Counted from the first letter of the stretch, positions 1 to 6,281 are shown. The stretch: 9,485 bases of DNA from an uncultured Clostridia bacterium (GCA_937928455.1 CALFUG010000089.1:1-9485); one strand, 5' to 3'. Program-made: numbers and translations. The notes: generated from the sequence alone by a model not told the origin.

Positions 1-527
1 GAACAGAAGAACACCGTGCAGCTTTGTGGGAGGCCATCGATAAAAAATGGCTCAACGCAGTGAGCTCGGACCATTGCGGCTTTGATTTCAAAGAACAGAA
101 GCATATGGGGTACGGGGAAGGAAAATCCTTTGCAGACATTCCCAATGGAGCACCCAGTTTACAGAACCGGTTGAATATTTTATGGACCTATGGGGTGGAG
201 GAGGGTCGAATTTCCCGCTCTCGTCTGGTGGACTTGTTTGCCACCATGCCGGCGAAAATTAACGGCCTTACCAAGAAAGGCCAGTTAGCGGTAGGTTTTG
301 ATGGAGATGTGGTGGTGTTTGATCCTGACTATGATGGAGTGATTCAAGCCGTCAATAATTTGGAGGGTGTAGATTACTGTCCTTTTGAAGGATTCCAGCA
401 GAAGGGCCGTACGGAGACCGTATTCCTGCGGGGGAAAAAGGTAGTGGAAAAAGGACGGTATATCGGAGAAAAGGGCCAGGGACAGTTCGTACCCGGCCAG
501 CCTTTTGGAGCGGCATATGAAAAATGA
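1..527 (+). CDS. D-hydantoinase/dihydropyrimidinase-family cyclic amidohydrolase, C-terminal part (5' end outside window)
   Basis: This is the last 174 codons of a cyclic amidohydrolase, open from the left edge to the TGA at 525-527. The family hydrolyses the ring of hydantoins or dihydropyrimidines to N-carbamoyl amino acids, using two metal ions in a cytoplasmic TIM barrel. Visible family signatures are SSDHCGFDF, whose Asp aligns with the catalytic Asp, then IPNGAPSLQNR, the helix ending in PAKINGL, and GFDGDVVVFDP, which begins the C-terminal beta-sandwich. The end, RGKKVVEKGRYIGEKGQGQF, is typical of hydantoinases and dihydropyrimidinases. The metal-binding His residues and carboxylated Lys lie upstream of the window. 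The downstream carbamoylase gene overlaps its end, so the two are almost certainly one operon and consecutive pathway steps. Exact substrate cannot be read; allantoinase or a purine-degradation (HyuA-like) role is less likely but possible. Confidence 0.9.
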   Translation, partial: TEEHRAALWEAIDKKWLNAVSSDHCGFDFKEQKHMGYGEGKSFADIPNGAPSLQNRLNILWTYGVEEGRISRSRLVDLFATMPAKINGLTKKGQLAVGFDGDVVVFDPDYDGVIQAVNNLEGVDYCPFEGFQQKGRTETVFLRGKKVVEKGRYIGEKGQGQFVPGQPFGAAYEK

Positions 528-1773
528 TGTTTCGGGAATCCGAGTAAATGGGACACGACTCCTGGAGGATTTAGAAAAAATGAAAGAGAAGACGGAGACC
601 CCGGGTCAGGGGGTCACCCGTTTTTCTTATGGTGATATGGACCGGGAAGCAAGAGCCTACTTGATAGAAAGTGGCCAGTCTTTTGGTTTATCCATAGAGA
701 CGGATTCAGTGGGAAATATGTTTTTCCGCTTCCCGGAGGACCGGGGGAAACCCGTTATTCTGGCAGGCTCTCATATCGATACCGTACAAAATGGGGGCTG
801 GTTGGATGGAATATATGGGACACTTTCCGTTTTGGAAGCCATGCGAAGAATTCGGGAAGAAAAGTTGGATTGCAGTAAATCCATTCAATTGGTGGTTTTT
901 GCCGAGGAGGAGGGTTCTAACTTTGGATCTACCCTCACCGGCAGCAAGTTTTTGACGGGAAAATATGGGCGGAATAATCTGGACACCTTGAAAAACCAGG
1001 AAGGTGTTTCCTTGGGTGAAATCCTGGCAAAAGAAGGATATCCTCCCTATGATGCAGACATGATGTTGGACTGGCGTCGCATTCAGGGGATGCTGGAACT
1101 CCATATTGAGCAGGGCCCTGTACTTGCACAGCAGGGAATCGGCATTGGTATTGTGGATCGGATTTATGGTATGAAAGTGGTTGAGTTTACCTTTGTTGGT
1201 GTGGGCAATCATGCCGGCGCATCCCCCATGATGGGAAGACAAGATGCTTTGGCAGCAGCGGCAGCCGGTATCCTTGAAGTAGAGTCTTGTGGAATAGACT
1301 TGGGTCAAGGACAGGCAGTGGCCACGGTGGGCAAAATTCAGGTTTTACCCAATGGATCCAATGTGATTCCCCAACAAGTAACCTTTACGGTAGAAGTTCG
1401 CTCTGCCCAGGAAGAAACCATTCACGCCATAATGGAAGAGATTCAATATCGGATGGAAGAAATATGTAATAGAAGAAATATCCGTTGTCATTATCGGCAG
1501 GTGGCTTTTTCCAAACCGGATTCCATGAACCCAAAGATGGTGGCATTGTTGGAAGAAACCGCCAACCGGTTGGGGGAGCCTTATCTACGAATGAACAGTG
1601 GAGCAGTTCACGATGCTTGCATGCTGGCACCCTTTGTACCCACAGGAATGATTTTTGTTCCCAGCTTGGGGGGAAGAAGCCATGTGCCACAGGAAGACAC
1701 AAGACCGGAGGATTTGATTCGAGGAGCGGATTTTTTATTGGCGGCTCTTCTCCAATTAGCGGATTGCAAGTAG
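517..1773 (+). CDS. Zn-dependent M20-family N-carbamoyl-amino-acid hydrolase (hydantoinase/carbamoylase family)
   Basis: A complete 418-residue protein, the normal length for this family. It should remove the carbamoyl group from an N-carbamoyl amino acid, or from a relative such as allantoate or ureidopropionate, releasing ammonia and CO2. Metal and catalytic residues are in place: H86 and D97 in GSHIDTVQNGGWLDG, E131/E132 in FAEEEGSNF, H196 in HIEQGPVL and H389 in GGRSHVP. Substrate and dimer motifs follow the family: NHAGASPM around H232, PNGSNVIP at 278-285, EVRS at 293-296 and SGAVHDA around H365. The ATG at 517 is chosen because GGAG at 507-510 lies six bases upstream; an in-frame TTG at 505 would add four residues but would use that same site as coding sequence. 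The start overlaps the hydantoinase stop by 11 bases, implying translational coupling. The motifs do not separate L-carbamoylase, beta-ureidopropionase and allantoate amidohydrolase; the hydantoinase neighbour favours the first two. Confidence 0.92.
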   Translation: MKNDVSGIRVNGTRLLEDLEKMKEKTETPGQGVTRFSYGDMDREARAYLIESGQSFGLSIETDSVGNMFFRFPEDRGKPVILAGSHIDTVQNGGWLDGIYGTLSVLEAMRRIREEKLDCSKSIQLVVFAEEEGSNFGSTLTGSKFLTGKYGRNNLDTLKNQEGVSLGEILAKEGYPPYDADMMLDWRRIQGMLELHIEQGPVLAQQGIGIGIVDRIYGMKVVEFTFVGVGNHAGASPMMGRQDALAAAAAGILEVESCGIDLGQGQAVATVGKIQVLPNGSNVIPQQVTFTVEVRSAQEETIHAIMEEIQYRMEEICNRRNIRCHYRQVAFSKPDSMNPKMVALLEETANRLGEPYLRMNSGAVHDACMLAPFVPTGMIFVPSLGGRSHVPQEDTRPEDLIRGADFLLAALLQLADCK

Positions 1774-1792
1774 TAGGCTTTTATGGCATACT
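1764..1792 (+). promoter_or_regulatory. Possible weak promoter for the tRNA-Val gene
   Basis: TTGCAA at 1764-1769 is separated by 17 bases from CATACT at 1787-1792. Each hexamer matches four of six consensus positions. The -35 lies in the last codons of the carbamoylase gene, and transcription would start near 1799, about 40 bases before the tRNA. It is the best sigma-A-like candidate I see between the carbamoylase stop and the tRNA. The alternative is that the tRNA is processed from the hydantoinase operon transcript. Confidence 0.3.
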
Positions 1793-1796
1793 ACTT
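1768..1796 (+). other. Hairpin spanning the carbamoylase stop codon (possible weak terminator)
   Basis: AAGTAGTA at 1768-1775 and TACTACTT at 1789-1796 form a perfect 8-bp inverted repeat with a 13-base loop, inside which GC/GC can also pair. The left arm contains the TAG stop of the carbamoylase. Only TTATTG follows, so there is no proper U tract. It could be a weak terminator, an mRNA 3'-end stabiliser or a processing signal. It also overlaps the candidate tRNA promoter, and the two readings compete. Confidence 0.4.
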
Positions 1797-1805
1797 ATTG
1801 TAACG

Positions 1806-1834
1806 GGAAGGATGGTGGGAACAACAATCCTTCC
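1806..1834 (+). other. Hairpin immediately 5' of the tRNA
   Basis: GGAAGGAT at 1806-1813 and ATCCTTCC at 1827-1834 form a perfect 8-bp stem with a 13-base loop, ending five bases before the tRNA's first nucleotide. No U run follows, so it is not an intrinsic terminator. It may be part of the tRNA precursor leader. It repeats the geometry of the hairpin just upstream (8-bp stem, 13-base loop) with an unrelated sequence. Confidence 0.45.
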
Positions 1835-1839
1835 AATGC

Positions 1840-1915
1840 GGGCGATTAACTCAGCTGGTAGAGTGCCATCTCGACAAGGTGGAAGTCGTTGGTTCGAGTC
1901 CAATATTGCCCACCA
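1840..1915 (+). tRNA. tRNA-Val (anticodon GAC), with encoded CCA and an atypical C at position 33
   Basis: A complete 76-base cloverleaf is visible. The acceptor stem pairs GGGCGAT (1840-1846) with ATTGCCC (1905-1911), followed by discriminator A and an encoded CCA. The D arm pairs ACTC with GAGT around AGCTGGTA. The anticodon stem pairs CCATC (1866-1870) with GGTGG (1878-1882), with one T-G pair. The variable loop is AAGTC. The T arm pairs GTTGG with CCAAT around TTCGAGT. The anticodon loop TCGACAA (1871-1877) places GAC at positions 34-36, which decodes GUC and GUU (Val). Position 33 (base 1872) is C, although U33 is nearly universal for the anticodon U-turn; valine GAC tRNAs normally have TTGAC here. 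All stems are otherwise intact, so it is annotated as a gene rather than a pseudogene. A strong terminator follows directly. Confidence 0.88.
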
Positions 1916-1916
1916 C

Positions 1917-1945
1917 AAGACGCCTTCATGGAGGGCGTCTTTTTT
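1917..1945 (+). terminator. Intrinsic terminator after the tRNA-Val gene
   Basis: AAGACGCC (1917-1924) pairs perfectly with GGCGTCTT (1934-1941). The pairing can extend inward through T-G, T-A and C-G to a three-base loop. The stem runs into a T tract ending at 1945. This is a textbook rho-independent terminator, two bases after the tRNA CCA end. The next gene's ATG is only 21 bases further on, so the hairpin sits where an attenuator for that gene would sit. Confidence 0.85.
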
Positions 1946-1966
1946 AAAGGAAAGGAAGTGAAGAGA

Positions 1967-2512
1967 ATGTTGAAGTATGCCTTTATCATCAATGTGCCGG
2001 GAATTGTCCCCGGGAGCTATCAGGAGATTTATGAAAATTCGGAAAGTCTGAGCCAAATCGTGGGAGTGGATGGAATGTTGGAGGCGGAAAAGCTGGTGAT
2101 TCAGTTGGGAAAAGACGGGTTTGATTTACTGAATTTTTGTGGAGACTTCGACGATGCCATTACCGCTAGATTCCAGCAGCTTGGCCAGGGGAAAACCAAA
2201 TGTCTCAATGTGAAACACTCAGAGGAAAACCTCGGTGGGATGGAATCATTGGGAGAGGATTTGAAGGAGTATGGTATCCTTGTGGTGATGCGGGGAGTGG
2301 TGGAACCGGTCCGTTATGATCTTTTATCGGAGGGTTGGAACACCCATGCCGTTTTCGTTAGAGACCTGGAGGATGCAGTATCTACAGCCCGCAAGATGAA
2401 GGAAGAAGGGATTCAGCTGATTGAGCTATGCAGCTGGTTTGACGAAGAAAAGACCCGGGCCATTGAAAAAGCCGTGGAAGGCAAAGTCATCGTGGGAACC
2501 AGCGGGTCATAA
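1967..2512 (+). CDS. Two-repeat protein resembling DUF6506, function unknown
   Basis: A small soluble protein of 181 residues with no signal peptide or membrane segment. I do not know its function. It consists of two copies of one roughly 80-residue alpha/beta module, at about residues 3-82 and 101-178. Each begins with a hydrophobic strand (KYAFIINVPG and EYGILVVMRG), continues through a helix rich in charged residues, then a signature segment (GFDLLNFCGDFDD at 51-63 and GIQLIELCSWFDE at 148-160), and ends in a helix and short strand. The signature resembles the DUF6506 family, which as I recall is usually a single module; that assignment is from memory. The start is ATG 1967 behind AGGAAG at 1953-1958; GTG 1958, three codons earlier, is an alternative. 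I see no promoter in the 21 bases between the tRNA terminator and the ATG, so expression may rely on read-through. The position next to the hydantoin genes hints at a metabolic role but does not prove it. Confidence 0.8.
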   Translation: MLKYAFIINVPGIVPGSYQEIYENSESLSQIVGVDGMLEAEKLVIQLGKDGFDLLNFCGDFDDAITARFQQLGQGKTKCLNVKHSEENLGGMESLGEDLKEYGILVVMRGVVEPVRYDLLSEGWNTHAVFVRDLEDAVSTARKMKEEGIQLIELCSWFDEEKTRAIEKAVEGKVIVGTSGS

Positions 2513-2546
2513 AGTATAGATTAGGATAGGAAACGCATCGGAATAA

Positions 2547-2577
2547 CGAAGAGCTGGGTTAGAAACCCAGCTCTTCG
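2547..2577. terminator. Perfect 14-bp hairpin between convergent genes, likely shared terminator
   Basis: CGAAGAGCTGGGTT (2547-2560) and AACCCAGCTCTTCG (2564-2577) are perfect inverted copies with a three-base AGA loop. It lies between the plus-strand two-repeat gene and the minus-strand LUD gene. The hairpin includes the LUD stop codon (2559-2561) and its last five sense codons. Read on the minus strand it is followed by TTATTCC, a weak U-rich run; on the plus strand by CCTATAAT, with no U tract. It therefore suits the minus-strand operon best and may act in both directions. Confidence 0.7.
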
Positions 2578-3299
2578 CCTATAATAATGACGTGAAAGTC
2601 TCCGGCCTCCGGTTGCTTGTGGTAGATGGCGGTAATGTTGCAATTTCGGTATTGAGAAGTACACTCTTGACAGAGTCCGGTTTTGTTGCAGCTTAAATTA
2701 TGGTCATATTTAATGTTGTTCATTTGGGCCGCCTCATCTCTCGTTCGGGTCAACCCCGCTTCTACGTCCCGAACCAGCTTATTGGCGCCGGCGATAAAAA
2801 TCATCTTTTCGGATCCGTAAATACTCCCGGCGATTCGATTGCCAGCCCCGTCAATATTTATGATTTGACCATCCATGGTGATGGCATTGGCACCTAGCAT
2901 AAAGACATCGGCCACCAAGTATTGCATTAGAATTTCTTTGGTCTCTTGCTGATTCGCCAGGATTTGAAACCCGGGAATCTTTTCCCGAAAAGCATTGGCA
3001 TTGACGGCGCAAGTGTGGGGGATGGATATACATCCCATTTTTTCCAACTCTTCTTCCAACGCCAAAGCAAAAATAGTATGGGAGTCTCCAAATCCAATGG
3101 TGCTCTCCTTTGGTATCAGGGATAATACTTGGGTTTTGGCTTCTTCCAAAGTAGGGCAATAATAGGCTTTAAAATTATTCTTGATGAGGTTCGTAACAGC
3201 CACTTCCCCTCTTTGACGGAAGTGTTCTTTTTGGATCGTGGCCCGGTCGTGGGCCTCGGCCTTTAGTAGAGGGAATCTGATTTTTCGTAAGTCCAACAT
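2559..3299 (-). CDS. LUD-domain (DUF162, lactate-utilization-type) protein
   Basis: A 246-residue cytoplasmic protein of the stand-alone LUD group common in Clostridia. LUD domains occur in the LutB/LutC lactate-oxidation proteins, but stand-alone members are often annotated only as lactate utilization protein and their reaction is not established. Signatures are IPKESTIGFGDSHT (62-75), MLGANAITMDGQIINIDGAG (134-153), FIAGANKLVRDVEAGLTRTR (168-187) and a C-terminal cysteine cluster C-x5-C-x2-C-x6-C at residues 204, 210, 213 and 220 that could bind metal. The ATG at 3299 is preceded by AAAGGAG at suitable spacing. The alpha/beta hydrolase gene ends 28 bases upstream in the same direction, so the two are probably co-transcribed. 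No lutA, lutB or lactate permease is in the window, so a lactate role is unproven. Confidence 0.85.
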   Translation of the reverse strand: MLDLRKIRFPLLKAEAHDRATIQKEHFRQRGEVAVTNLIKNNFKAYYCPTLEEAKTQVLSLIPKESTIGFGDSHTIFALALEEELEKMGCISIPHTCAVNANAFREKIPGFQILANQQETKEILMQYLVADVFMLGANAITMDGQIINIDGAGNRIAGSIYGSEKMIFIAGANKLVRDVEAGLTRTRDEAAQMNNIKYDHNLSCNKTGLCQECTSQYRNCNITAIYHKQPEAGDFHVIIIGEELGF

Positions 3300-3327
3300 T
3301 GTAAGGTCTCCTTTGTCAATGGGTTTT

Positions 3328-4272
3328 TTATGGCAGGAAATTCATAATGGCATTTTCATATTCTTCCGGATAGTCGTTGTATAAATCACCGTGTTTGCTA
3401 TCCGGTACGGTAAATAGATCCTTCTTGTCTACGGTCAGGGAATGATATATTGCCTCGCCCATATAGTATGGGGTGACAGTATCTGCTTGGCTATTCATAA
3501 CCAGGGTGGGAATGGTGGTGGTTGCCGTATATTGTGTTACTTCGCCGTCTTGGAAAGAGAAGCCCAATTCCCGATTGGTATAGAAGCTGCCGGCTTTCAT
3601 CAACAGGTTGGTGGGGAAGGGTATTCCCATTTCTTCGGTCTTGGCGGCAATCATATCTTCCATGCTGCTGATGGGACTATCCAATATTGCCGCAGTGACT
3701 GTATCCCGTATGGTGGCATCTCCCAATGCAATGCCTACAGTAGCCCCGCCAAAGGAGGTTCCCCACAATATGATGGGTGTGCCTTCTGGAAAAATCTCCT
3801 CCACATAGTGGATATAGTCTATCAGGTCTTTGCTTTCCCAAACACCGTAGGTAGTATAAGGTGCTGTGTTTTCTCCGGAGCTTCTCTGGTCATAAGCCAA
3901 GACGTGATAGCCGTTACGTAAAAACATTTCTGCCTCCGGGTATACACTGATTCGATTTCCACTCATACCATGGACCAGAATCACGACACCTTTTTCTTGG
4001 GGAGAGCGAATGAGAATACCGGGAATCTGATGGGAATCCAAACTAGATGCAATGTTTACCGGTTCCAATGTATGAGAGGCCTCAAATCCGTCCACATCAA
4101 AACCTCTTCCCATGGATTGGTCTCGGCCAATCTTCAGTGTGGTCTCTTCGTTGGTTACCATCTGCATGGACCCATTGAAAACTCCTTGGCCTGCGGAGTT
4201 CATAAATATGTAACCACCTACTCCCAGACTTATCACAAGTAAAATCAGTACAATAATAACAACTTTCTTCAT
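3328..4272 (-). CDS. Membrane-anchored alpha/beta hydrolase (serine esterase/lipase-type)
   Basis: A 314-residue protein with an N-terminal hydrophobic segment at about residues 4-24 (MKK followed by a run of Val, Ile and Leu). This is best read as a signal anchor, with the catalytic domain outside the cell; there is no lipobox cysteine. The rest is an alpha/beta hydrolase fold. VHGMSGNR (100-107) is the oxyanion-hole loop, GTSFGG (171-176) carries nucleophile S173, D264 in SQADTVTP is the probable acid and H294 in DSKHGDLY the base. The catalytic triad is therefore complete. The family includes esterases, lipases and BEM46/YqkD-like hydrolases; the substrate cannot be predicted. The ATG at 4272 is preceded by AAAGGAGTGA. 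It is the first gene of a minus-strand operon with the LUD gene 28 bases downstream. A promoter candidate and inverted repeat lie just upstream. Confidence 0.88.
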   Translation of the reverse strand: MKKVVIIVLILLVISLGVGGYIFMNSAGQGVFNGSMQMVTNEETTLKIGRDQSMGRGFDVDGFEASHTLEPVNIASSLDSHQIPGILIRSPQEKGVVILVHGMSGNRISVYPEAEMFLRNGYHVLAYDQRSSGENTAPYTTYGVWESKDLIDYIHYVEEIFPEGTPIILWGTSFGGATVGIALGDATIRDTVTAAILDSPISSMEDMIAAKTEEMGIPFPTNLLMKAGSFYTNRELGFSFQDGEVTQYTATTTIPTLVMNSQADTVTPYYMGEAIYHSLTVDKKDLFTVPDSKHGDLYNDYPEEYENAIMNFLP

Positions 4273-4292
4273 AGCTCACTCCTTTCCGTTGG

Positions 4293-4324
4293 AATTTACG
4301 GGTTGTTTTATTATATCGTAAATT
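4293..4324. repeat. Inverted repeat flanking the hydrolase promoter -10
   Basis: AATTTACG (4293-4300) and CGTAAATT (4317-4324) are perfect 8-base inverted copies separated by 16 bases. The proposed minus-strand -10 (4310-4315) lies in the spacer. One half-site would lie between the -35 and -10 and the other near or just past the transcription start, as expected of a dimeric repressor's operator. No regulator gene of an obvious DNA-binding family is in the window. Confidence 0.4.
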
Positions 4325-4338
4325 TGTTGAGGATTGCA
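4310..4338 (-). promoter_or_regulatory. Candidate promoter for the hydrolase-LUD operon
   Basis: On the minus strand a consensus TATAAT lies at 4315-4310, about 38 bases before the hydrolase ATG. The best -35 with 17-base spacing is TGCAAT (4338-4333), which is weak; TTGTGC (4341-4336) is nearer the consensus but spaced 20 bases. A perfect -10 with a poor -35 suggests a weak or activator-dependent promoter. Confidence 0.5.
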
Positions 4339-4392
4339 CAAAAAAACAAGCAAAACTTCTGGTGGTCATAAGGGGCGAAAGCCATAAAGAAA

Positions 4393-4421
4393 TTGCGATT
4401 TTGTACGGGTAATTATATAAT
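4393..4421 (+). promoter_or_regulatory. Sigma-A-type promoter for the GGDEF gene
   Basis: TTGCGA (4393-4398), a 17-base spacer and TATAAT (4416-4421) make a good vegetative promoter about 70 bases before the GGDEF start codon. A second TATAAT at 4435-4440 has no recognisable -35. The first -10 lies in the left arm of a perfect AT-rich inverted repeat, so a protein bound there would block RNA polymerase. Confidence 0.65.
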
Positions 4422-4441
4422 AAAGAAAATATTATATAATT
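4411..4441. repeat. Perfect 12-bp AT-rich inverted repeat overlapping the GGDEF promoter
   Basis: AATTATATAATA (4411-4422) and TATTATATAATT (4430-4441) are exact reverse complements separated by AAGAAAA. The left arm contains the -10 hexamer and the right arm covers the expected transcription start. It is AT-only, so it would make a weak RNA hairpin, and an operator or a DNA-melting element is more plausible than a terminator. Confidence 0.5.
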
Positions 4442-4490
4442 GTGCGTTTTGAGGGGCGTTGTTGGAATTTGCACATTGGGGGAATTCATA

Positions 4491-6281
4491 ATGAATGTCT
4501 TGAAAAATAACGGTATATTTAATGTATATGAAGAAGCATTGCAAAACACGGCGTGTGCTTTTGCGTATCATGAAGCCATTTATGACAGTCAAGGTCGGAT
4601 GGTAGATTATAGGTTCCTAGACACCAATCCATCCTTTGAGAAGATGACCGGATTGACGAAGGAACAAGTGGTGGGGAAGTGCTTTGTGGAGGATATCGCT
4701 CAGGATAAGGAACATGCCTTTACCTGGGTGAAGAGATACGACAAAGTAATGGCAGGGAAGACGTTGGTTGAGTTCGAGGATTACTCTCACGAGTATCGAA
4801 AACACTTTACCGTAAAAGCCTATCCGGTAGGGGAGAATCAATTTGTCACCTTGTTTTTGGATGTGACTTTTGAGAAGAAGTTTCGTGAAATTGCTGAATA
4901 CTTCCGGGATAACATGGGCAAGAAAATAGACTATGATGAAGTAACCAAGTATGTTTGTGATTTGTCCGGGGCAGAGTATGCCGCTTTTAATCTCTACGAA
5001 AAGGATGGGACTTTTATCACCGCTTCCATCTATGGTTTAACAGAACAGGTGCAAGATGTTTTAGGGAATGCGGGCCTGAAGATCTTAGGACGAAAGTGGG
5101 GATACGATTCTGTCCGTGAGGAGAAAATACAGAACCGACACATCACCTTTTTCCCTAACTTGCGAGAGCTGGTGGGAGGCGTAATCGATACCGAGATTGT
5201 CTTTGGTTTAGAAAAAAGCTTGCAAATTGGTCAAGTGGCGGTAGCCAAGATTCAGAAAGATGATACTATATTTGGGGACTTCACCTTGTTCTTTCGAGAA
5301 GGGGTCGCCTTTAAAAATGAGAACCTATTTCATTTATATATTTCGCAACTGGGGCTTTTTATTGAAAAAACAAGGCTAGAGCAGTCTTTGAGGGACAGTC
5401 AGAATCGCTTCTATACCTTGGCGGAATATGCGCCCATCGGCTTTGTGGCCTGCAATACAGAAGGTGAGATTACGTACGCCAATCAAAAATTGCTGGAAAT
5501 TTTAGATTCTCCCTCCCTGGAAGAAACGAAAAAACTGAACTTGCTTACCTTGCCTCCCTTGAAAGAAGCAGGGTTTTCCGGGAAACTGGCAGAAAGCATC
5601 CAGAAAAATCGTTGTTTGATTCATGAAATGGAATATGTCAGCATTTGGGGAAAGCATAATTGGCTAAGGGTGTACTTCACTCCCAATATTGAAAAAAAAC
5701 AAGTCGTCGGTGTTAACATTGTGGTGGACAATATTACCGAAAAGAAAGAAGACGAAGAGAAGCTGCGGGAAAGAGCATATCAAGATTCCCTCACAAAGGC
5801 ATATAACAGATATGCCTTGGATACCATTTTGACGGATCGACTATGGGAAGCCAAAGAGGGAAATCTTCTCTGCTGTATCGCCGTAGTAGATGTGGATGAT
5901 TTCAAACAGATTAATGATCATCATGGGCACCGTGCCGGCGATACGGTATTAAAGAGTTTAGCTAGTCGTATCAAACACGGGTTAAGTGAGAAAGATATTT
6001 TGGTTCGTACCGGTGGAGATGAATTCCTAGTATATTACCATGATATACAAGACCGGGACAATGCCAACAAGAAATTGAAAGAGTTGTTTGAGAGAGTTTC
6101 CTCTCATTACGGAATCGATGACTTGTTAACCGGAGAGCACTTGGACTTAGAGGCAATTTCAAGCATCGGGGCGGTTTTGTTTCCCCAACACGGAGAAACG
6201 GTGGAGGAACTGATGGCAAGGGCGGATGGTATACTGTATGAAATAAAGGGAGCGGGAAAGGGAACTTATCAACTGGCATAG
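4491..6281 (+). CDS. PAS-GAF-PAS-GGDEF diguanylate cyclase
   Basis: A 596-residue, apparently soluble signalling protein with no membrane segment. Domains in order are PAS (about 15-130, with RFLDTNPSFEKMTGLTKEQV), a GAF-like domain (about 140-295), a second PAS (about 300-418, APIGFVACNTEGEITYANQK) and a C-terminal GGDEF domain (about 425-594). The GGDEF domain should make c-di-GMP from two GTP. It has DSLTKAYNR at its start, metal ligand D467 in VDVDDFK, N475 in the substrate-contact segment, GHRAGD at 479-484, and an intact GGDEF at 508-512. The inhibitory RxxD motif expected five residues before it reads SEKD (499-502), so classical product inhibition at this site should be absent. The two PAS and the GAF domain presumably sense small ligands or redox state; no haem or flavin residues can be assigned. 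The start is ATG 4491 with GGGGGA at 4478-4483; an in-frame start at 4440 lacks a site and would overlap the promoter. A terminator follows, so the gene is monocistronic. Confidence 0.93.
   Translation: MNVLKNNGIFNVYEEALQNTACAFAYHEAIYDSQGRMVDYRFLDTNPSFEKMTGLTKEQVVGKCFVEDIAQDKEHAFTWVKRYDKVMAGKTLVEFEDYSHEYRKHFTVKAYPVGENQFVTLFLDVTFEKKFREIAEYFRDNMGKKIDYDEVTKYVCDLSGAEYAAFNLYEKDGTFITASIYGLTEQVQDVLGNAGLKILGRKWGYDSVREEKIQNRHITFFPNLRELVGGVIDTEIVFGLEKSLQIGQVAVAKIQKDDTIFGDFTLFFREGVAFKNENLFHLYISQLGLFIEKTRLEQSLRDSQNRFYTLAEYAPIGFVACNTEGEITYANQKLLEILDSPSLEETKKLNLLTLPPLKEAGFSGKLAESIQKNRCLIHEMEYVSIWGKHNWLRVYFTPNIEKKQVVGVNIVVDNITEKKEDEEKLRERAYQDSLTKAYNRYALDTILTDRLWEAKEGNLLCCIAVVDVDDFKQINDHHGHRAGDTVLKSLASRIKHGLSEKDILVRTGGDEFLVYYHDIQDRDNANKKLKELFERVSSHYGIDDLLTGEHLDLEAISSIGAVLFPQHGETVEELMARADGILYEIKGAGKGTYQLA

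Noticed and set aside
706..1308. 200-residue open frame on the minus strand
   Set aside because: It lies wholly inside the carbamoylase gene, whose catalytic motifs are complete; the minus-strand translation shows no family signature.
1840..1915. tRNA as an integration site of a mobile element
   Set aside because: I saw no repeated copy of the tRNA 3' end elsewhere and no integrase gene in the window.
4366..4390. GGCGAAAGCC GNRA-type mini hairpin as part of a c-di-GMP riboswitch before the GGDEF gene
   Set aside because: It lies upstream of the -35 and so would not be in the transcript; the rest of the riboswitch consensus is missing.
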